Below are positions 59,091 to 64,000 of a stretch of DNA of 64,000 nucleotides, one piece after another. Numbering within the stretch: the stretch's first letter is position 1; every line of letters starts with the position of its first letter. A program made the translations under genes and the position numbers. Source of the stretch: Polyodon spathula. Taxonomy: Eukaryota; Chordata; Actinopteri; Acipenseriformes; Polyodontidae. Below the pieces are notes generated by a model that made no database searches, was not told where the DNA came from, and saw nothing but the letters and a program-made list of their open reading frames with translations. Location: NCBI RefSeq assembly GCF_017654505.1, contig NC_054548.1, positions 23,928,870 to 23,992,869 on the forward strand. The letters are read 5' to 3'.

Positions 59091-60814
59091 AAAACATTAA
59101 ACCTAGGCCGTCTATTTTACGGAACCCTATCAAATAATAAAAAAAGTTATTGTTCAAAATATACTGCATGAGGTCAAGAATCTAATTTCCCCAAAACAAC
59201 CTGATTAACATCTTTATACTGTACTTTCCACATTGACATCACCAGTTTAGTCCCCTGCCCAAACCCTAGCTCCTGACATTAGAGTGCAGAAGGTCAGCAC
59301 ACTAAGATCTAAAACTGTAATTAGTGTATTTCTGAAGAGCAATAAAGAACCTGAGTTACACTTCTTGACGGCTGTGAGACGAAGGGAGATCAAGTATGCT
59401 TGTACTCTTAGGAGCCAGTGACCTCACACCACAGTATCTTTTCAGTGAAATTTGAAAAGATGTTAAGGGGGTTCAGAAGTTTAAAGCCCATTGAGAATAA
59501 GAATGAGATTTAACTAAGAGGCTAAAGGTCACAGAGAGTGCCAAAAGTGTTTGAACAATAACGCAACAATGCCCGAAGACAGAGGTGTGTACTCAGGTGG
59601 TGAGATAACAAGGGTCTGTATCATGAACTCAAAATGACTGACCCAGAATTTCACAAAGGCAACTTTAAAATAAGAGAAGGACATTCAGGAATGTTGACTT
59701 ATAATCCATCTGTCAGTATCTGAACATTTTCTGCATCAATGATGGTCCTAAAGTGCCTAGACTACTTTATTTATATCCTATTAAAACCGCATATATAATG
59801 TGCAATCACCACATTTTGAAAAAGTGATTGTGAATGGCAAGTGCGGACAGGGTGCTAAATTAAGCAAACAGGCGGTTCAGACAGGGAACTCTTAGATCAA
59901 GTCACGTGAACATCAAGTATATTTTAGGCGCTTCCAATGCCAGAACAAATCGTCAGTCGAATAGCTAGTATTTTATTGGTCTTTCTATAAACAATACACC
60001 TAATGATCTGCAAGGAAAGCATTTATATCTTACGTCCACGCTGTGCACCAGAGTTCACCTCCTCAATCTCAACCACCTGCTTTTTAGCTTTGTCTAACTG
60101 GGGAGGGCAGCTCCGGCCACCCTGCCCATGGCTTCCCTACGGTCAGCCTCTCCAATGATCTGCTAGCTCATTTATGGCCAGGGGTGCCTTGAAAGGTGAG
60201 GCAAAAGCCCAAAGAATGTAGTGTAAAATAAAATATGTATAGTGTAGTTGTGTTGTCTAGTTTAAACATATTAAATAATCTATTGTATGAGTTTCCTAAT
60301 TGAACTATAATACCCAAACAATGTAAGCAACATAGCCTACGTGCTTCTTTACAAAAAACCCTTCCATGCTAATTTGTCTACAAATATTTAAATATTGATA
60401 AGGTTGACCCGAATTACTATAGGGCACTATTTATAGATTTAGGACAGAAACGAGTCTGTGAATCGGATTAACAGTGCAAGCATATATCATTTGGTATTAT
60501 GAAAGCAGGTTTCTATTTGCAGGTTTCCATAATGGTTGGTCCCAGGGAACAGCAGGCACTTATTCCATTGCTATATCAGCAACACAGTATATATATTCAA
60601 AGATACATTTTTAAATAAATTATTGGAATTGCTCATTTACGTTCCTAAAATTGAACAATATTAATATATTTAAAAGTTTCCCTTACTGTGCACAGTTGCA
60701 TTTGCAAGATGCATTTTAATAAATTATTGGAATTGGCTCTATTAAGTAGCAGATCACAAGCCAGATTAGATATGTTTTACTGTTTCTGACAATACCTCAT
60801 TACATATATTATTA

Positions 60815-60820
<6 letters not shown>
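59091..60820. other. Unassigned intergenic DNA
   Basis: No recognised gene or transposon domain. Confidence 0.6.
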
Positions 60821-60851
<31 letters not shown>

Positions 60852-60890
60852 ATATATATATATAGATATCATATATATATATATATATAT
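60821..60890. repeat. (TA)n microsatellite
   Basis: Interrupted TA dinucleotide run close to the next LTR. Confidence 0.93.
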
Positions 60891-60917
60891 TAATACATAT
60901 ACATATCACTTTTGTAG

Positions 60918-61376
60918 TGTGTAACACAGCAAGGGTGGTGGGGGTTAATATCCTCCCTGCATAAAACATCTCTCTAATTTTAATTGTTTTATTATTAATT
61001 ATCCCCTGCACCTGGTGATTATTGTAAATTAGAGCCAGGTGCAGGGTATTTAAAGAAAGCAGCCAGTGTGCTCAGGGCTGCTGCTGTGTGAAGAGCCCAT
61101 CTGGGTAAGTGTGTACACCCGGACGTAGAAAAACTGAAGTGTACTCCTTGTGTTAGTGTTTTATGACAGGTAAACGGCTTAGCTGTCCTGTGGGTTAGTC
61201 AGGGACCGTCGGTGTTTAGTCAGTACTCCAAAACGGAGCTAGGTGTCTGTTTTTGTTATTTTTTCTTTTGTGTTATAAAAATTGCGCGCAAGCGCTGAAA
61301 CTTCCATTTCCGTGTCATGGGTCCTGTTTTAAAGGAGCAACCCATGTGAGCAACCCATGTGAGTTGCAGCTCATTT

Positions 61377-61379
<3 letters not shown>
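60918..61379 (+). mobile_element. Solo LTR of the TGTGTAACACAG family, copy 2
   Basis: Starts TGTGTAACACAGCAAGG and ends near TCATTTACA. It is similar along its length to 31751-32214. It has a perfect 11-bp inverted repeat CCTGCACCTGG / CCAGGTGCAGG (61005-61015, 61035-61045), then TATTTAAAG (61047-61055). The G-rich hairpin near its start (60929-60960) is partly decayed, and GAGCAACCCATGT is duplicated near the end. Confidence 0.75.

Positions 61380-61422
<43 letters not shown>
61380..61422. repeat. (TA)n microsatellite
   Basis: About 20 TA units between an LTR and a Tc1-like element. Confidence 0.95.
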
Positions 61423-61429
<7 letters not shown>

Positions 61430-61436
61430 TCACATA

Positions 61437-63011
61437 CAGTACTGTGCAAAAGTTTTAGGCAGGTGTGAAAAAATGCTGTAAAGTAAGAATGCTTTCAAAA
61501 ATAGATATGTTAATAGATTATATTTATCAATTAACAAAATGCAAAGTGGGTGAACAGAAGAAAAATCTACATCAAATCCATGTTTGGTGTGACCACCCTT
61601 TGCCTTCAAAACAGCATCAATTCTTCTAGGTACACTTGCACAAAGTCAGGGATTTTGTAGGCATATAGTCAGGTGTATGATTAAACAATTATACCAAACA
61701 GGTGCTAATGATCATCAATTCAATATGTAGGTTGAAACACAATCATTAACTGAAACAGAAACAGCTGTGTAGGAGGAATAAAACTGGGTGAGGAACAGCC
61801 AAACTCAGCTAACAAGGTGAGGTTGCTGAAGACAGTTTACTGTCAAAAGTCATACACCATGGCAAGACTGAGCACAGCAACAAGACACAAGGTAGTTATA
61901 CTGCATCAGCAAGGTCTCTCCCAGGCAGAAATTTCAAGGCAGACAGGGGTTTCCAGATGTGCTGTCCAAGCTCTTTTGAAGAAGCACAAAGAAACAGGCA
62001 ACGTTGAGGACCATAGACGCAGTGTTCGTCCAAGGAAACTTACTGCAGCAGATGAAAGACACATCATGCTTACTTCCCTTCACAATCGGAAGATGTCCAG
62101 CAATGCCATCAGCTTAGAATTGGCAGAAAACAGTGGGACCCTGGTACACCCATCTACTGGTCAGAAGTGCCCTTCATGGAAGACTTGCGGCCAAAAAGCC
62201 ATACCTCCGACGTGGAAACAAGGCCAAGCAACTCAACTATGCACGAAAACACAAAAACTGGGGTGCAGAAAAATGGCAGCAGGTGATCTGGACTGATGAG
62301 TCAAAATATGAAATATTTGGCTCTAGCAGAAGGCAGTTTGTTTGCCGAAGGGCTTGAGAGCGGTACACAAATGAGTGTCTGCAGGCAACAGTGAAGCATG
62401 GTGGAGGTTCCTTGAAGGTTTGGGGCTGCATTTCTGCAAATGGAGTTGGGGATTTGGTCAGAATTAATGGTCTCCTCAATGCTGAGAAGTACAGGCAGAT
62501 ACTTATCCATCATGCAATACCATCAGGGAGGCATCTGATTGGCCCCAAATTTATTCTGCAGCATAACAACGACCCCAAACATACAGCGAAAGTCATTAAG
62601 AACTATCTTCAGCGTAAAGAAGAACAAGGAGTCCTGGAAGTGATGGTATGGCCCCCACAGAGCCCTGATCTCAACATCATCGAGTCTCTCTGGGATTACA
62701 TGAAGAGAGAGAAGCAACTGAGGCTGCCTAAATCCACAGAAGAACTGTGGTTAGTTCTCGAAGATGTTTGGGCCAACCTACCTGCCGAGTTCCTTCACAA
62801 ACTGTGTGCAAGTGTACCTAGAAGAATTGATGCTGTTTTGAAGGCAAAGGGTGGTCACACACAAATATTGATTTGATGTAGATGTTTCTTCTGTTCACTC
62901 ACTTTGCATTTTGTTAATTGATAAATATGAACTATTAACATGTCTATTTTTGAAAGCATTCTTACTTTACAGCATTTTTTCACACCTGCCTAAAACTTTT
63001 GCACAGTACTG
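61437..63011 (+). mobile_element. Tc1-like transposon with near-identical 215-bp TIRs
   Basis: Flanked by TA (61435-61436, 63012-63013). Ends begin CAGTACTGTGCAAAAG and the inverted repeats match at about 96% over roughly 215 bp, extending into the transposase C-terminus. Total 1575 bp. The high TIR identity suggests a fairly recent insertion. Confidence 0.93.
61859..62876 (+). pseudogene. Tc1-like transposase, catalytic residue lost
   Basis: A start at 61859 (MARLSTATRHK) gives the N-terminal helix-turn-helix (GLSQAEISRQTGVSRCAVQ) and the RPRKLT linker. A one-base frame change near 62155 leads to a frame carrying WTDESKYEIFG (first D) and a stop at about 62357. The same frame resumes at 62391 with GGGSLKVWGC, ILQHNNDPKHTA and SPDLNIIESLWDYMK (E). 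The second catalytic aspartate is replaced by asparagine (HNND instead of QDND). The spacing to the glutamate is 38 residues, as in the copy at 24835-25650. The copy could not be active even without the frameshift and stop. Confidence 0.9.
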
Positions 63012-63321
63012 TATATATATTTTCACGACTGTATCGGTTCTTACAATTTATGTCAACATCCCACCGCAATGAAGAAATGTTGAAAGGTCTATGGCTGTGA
63101 AGGTCTGCCATACAAAAGGTTTCCCTAACATATTTCCTGTGTCACTGTTATAGCCAAATCATCAGAAAATCAGCTTTGGCAATACCTAGCCTTGTCCTCC
63201 CTTGCTCTCCTCCTTCAAGAAATGTTCTTTTACTTCACTAACAGGATACCAAACTGTAAAATGTTATGACTAGAGATGAAACCTGACCCATTTTAACAAT
63301 CACATTTTAGAAGGAATCTTG

Positions 63322-63386
<65 letters not shown>

Positions 63387-64000
63387 TTTTTTTTTACTTC
63401 TTTGGAAGTTAATCAACATAAATCAAGAAAAGCTTTAATATTTCACTGTTGAACAAGGAATTGAGTAGAAGTGTGGAAAAGTAGCAAATGCCAAAAACAT
63501 ATATCAATGGAGAGTGTTTAACTAGATAGATACTGGTAGCAGAAAGGTGTTATGTACACTTTTGGCAAACATAAACCCAGGCAAGAGCAACCTTCAAGTG
63601 TTGTTGACACGTTATGTCGTTTTTGGTATTCAAAGCTCATTTACTTCTGTCAAGAAAATAATGACCAGGAAGTTTGCTGTTCGCAGTATGTAGTATACAT
63701 TTTTATTGGAAAATTCATCTGCAAATATCTTAACTCAGGGTATGTAATATGGGTCACATTTTTAACATTTAACATTTAAAATGTAATTACCTCATATTTT
63801 TTGAAAGAAGACAAAAACATATTGATTGTTACAAAAAGGAAAAATGAAAACAACTGAGAGTGATTAAGAGAACTTAAAATACTCTACACAACTTTGGCTC
63901 TAGTTTTGTAAAATTAACAGGTGTTTTACCTTTAACAAGTGTTTTTATTTATATTTTTAAGTTTGTGTAAACTCTATGGTGTTCAAGATGTTGCCCTGCC
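63012..64000. other. Unassigned DNA with (TC)n repeat
   Basis: Contains a (TC)n microsatellite at 63324-63381 followed by poly-T. No gene recognised. Confidence 0.65.

Overview
This window looks like non-genic nuclear DNA of a vertebrate, most likely a ray-finned fish. The evidence is a mixture of Tc1-type DNA transposons, CR1- and L2-type LINEs, a Penelope-like fragment with a GIY-YIG remnant, hAT-type MITEs and many Ty3/gypsy-type LTRs, all set in AT-rich DNA full of (TA)n and (CA)n microsatellites. The CR1 family resembles those I associate with sturgeons and paddlefish, but that placement is only an impression. I found no convincing host protein-coding gene, rRNA, tRNA or CRISPR array. 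One 130-bp exon candidate (about 24060-24186) is the only possible host coding segment.

Layout. 1-2745: unassigned. 2746-5862: a solo LTR, its 3' flank, a pol-less gag-like retrotransposon body with a zinc knuckle, a second LTR, and a second copy of the same flank. 5875-6208: L2 3' end. 7333-8925: complete but broken Tc1-like element (DD34E) with TIRs. 9780-14196: Gmr1-like Ty3/gypsy element whose integrase lies before reverse transcriptase. 14935-15590: LINE fragment. 17216-21855: long CR1-like LINE (minus strand) with an SGNH-esterase ORF1, endonuclease, RT and a tandemly repeated 5' UTR. 24462-25823: a minus-strand LTR next to a Tc1-like copy (38-residue D-to-E spacing). 25838-26960: L2-type LINE remnant. 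28560-28730: possible Harbinger Myb-like remnant. 30649-32214: two LTRs. 35554-38545: hAT-type MITEs and a Penelope-like remnant. 41765-43695: LINE remnant and a hAT-like element. 49355-49695: GATATC-rich palindromic tandem array. 50915-53347: dispersed repeat and non-autonomous DNA transposons. 53537-56064: two LTRs. 58762-59090: second copy of the dispersed repeat. 60918-63011: LTR and a Tc1-like element with near-identical 215-bp TIRs.

The most interesting signal runs across the window. At least eight LTRs of clearly different sequence each carry an inverted repeat with arms of about 7-13 bases directly upstream of a TATA-like box. The arm sequences change from LTR to LTR but the pairing is kept. 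Several also carry a second G-rich/C-rich hairpin near the LTR start. This points to a shared structural or dimeric regulatory element in U3. All protein-coding pieces found here are interrupted by stops or frameshifts, so the window is best read as an archive of dead and dying mobile elements.
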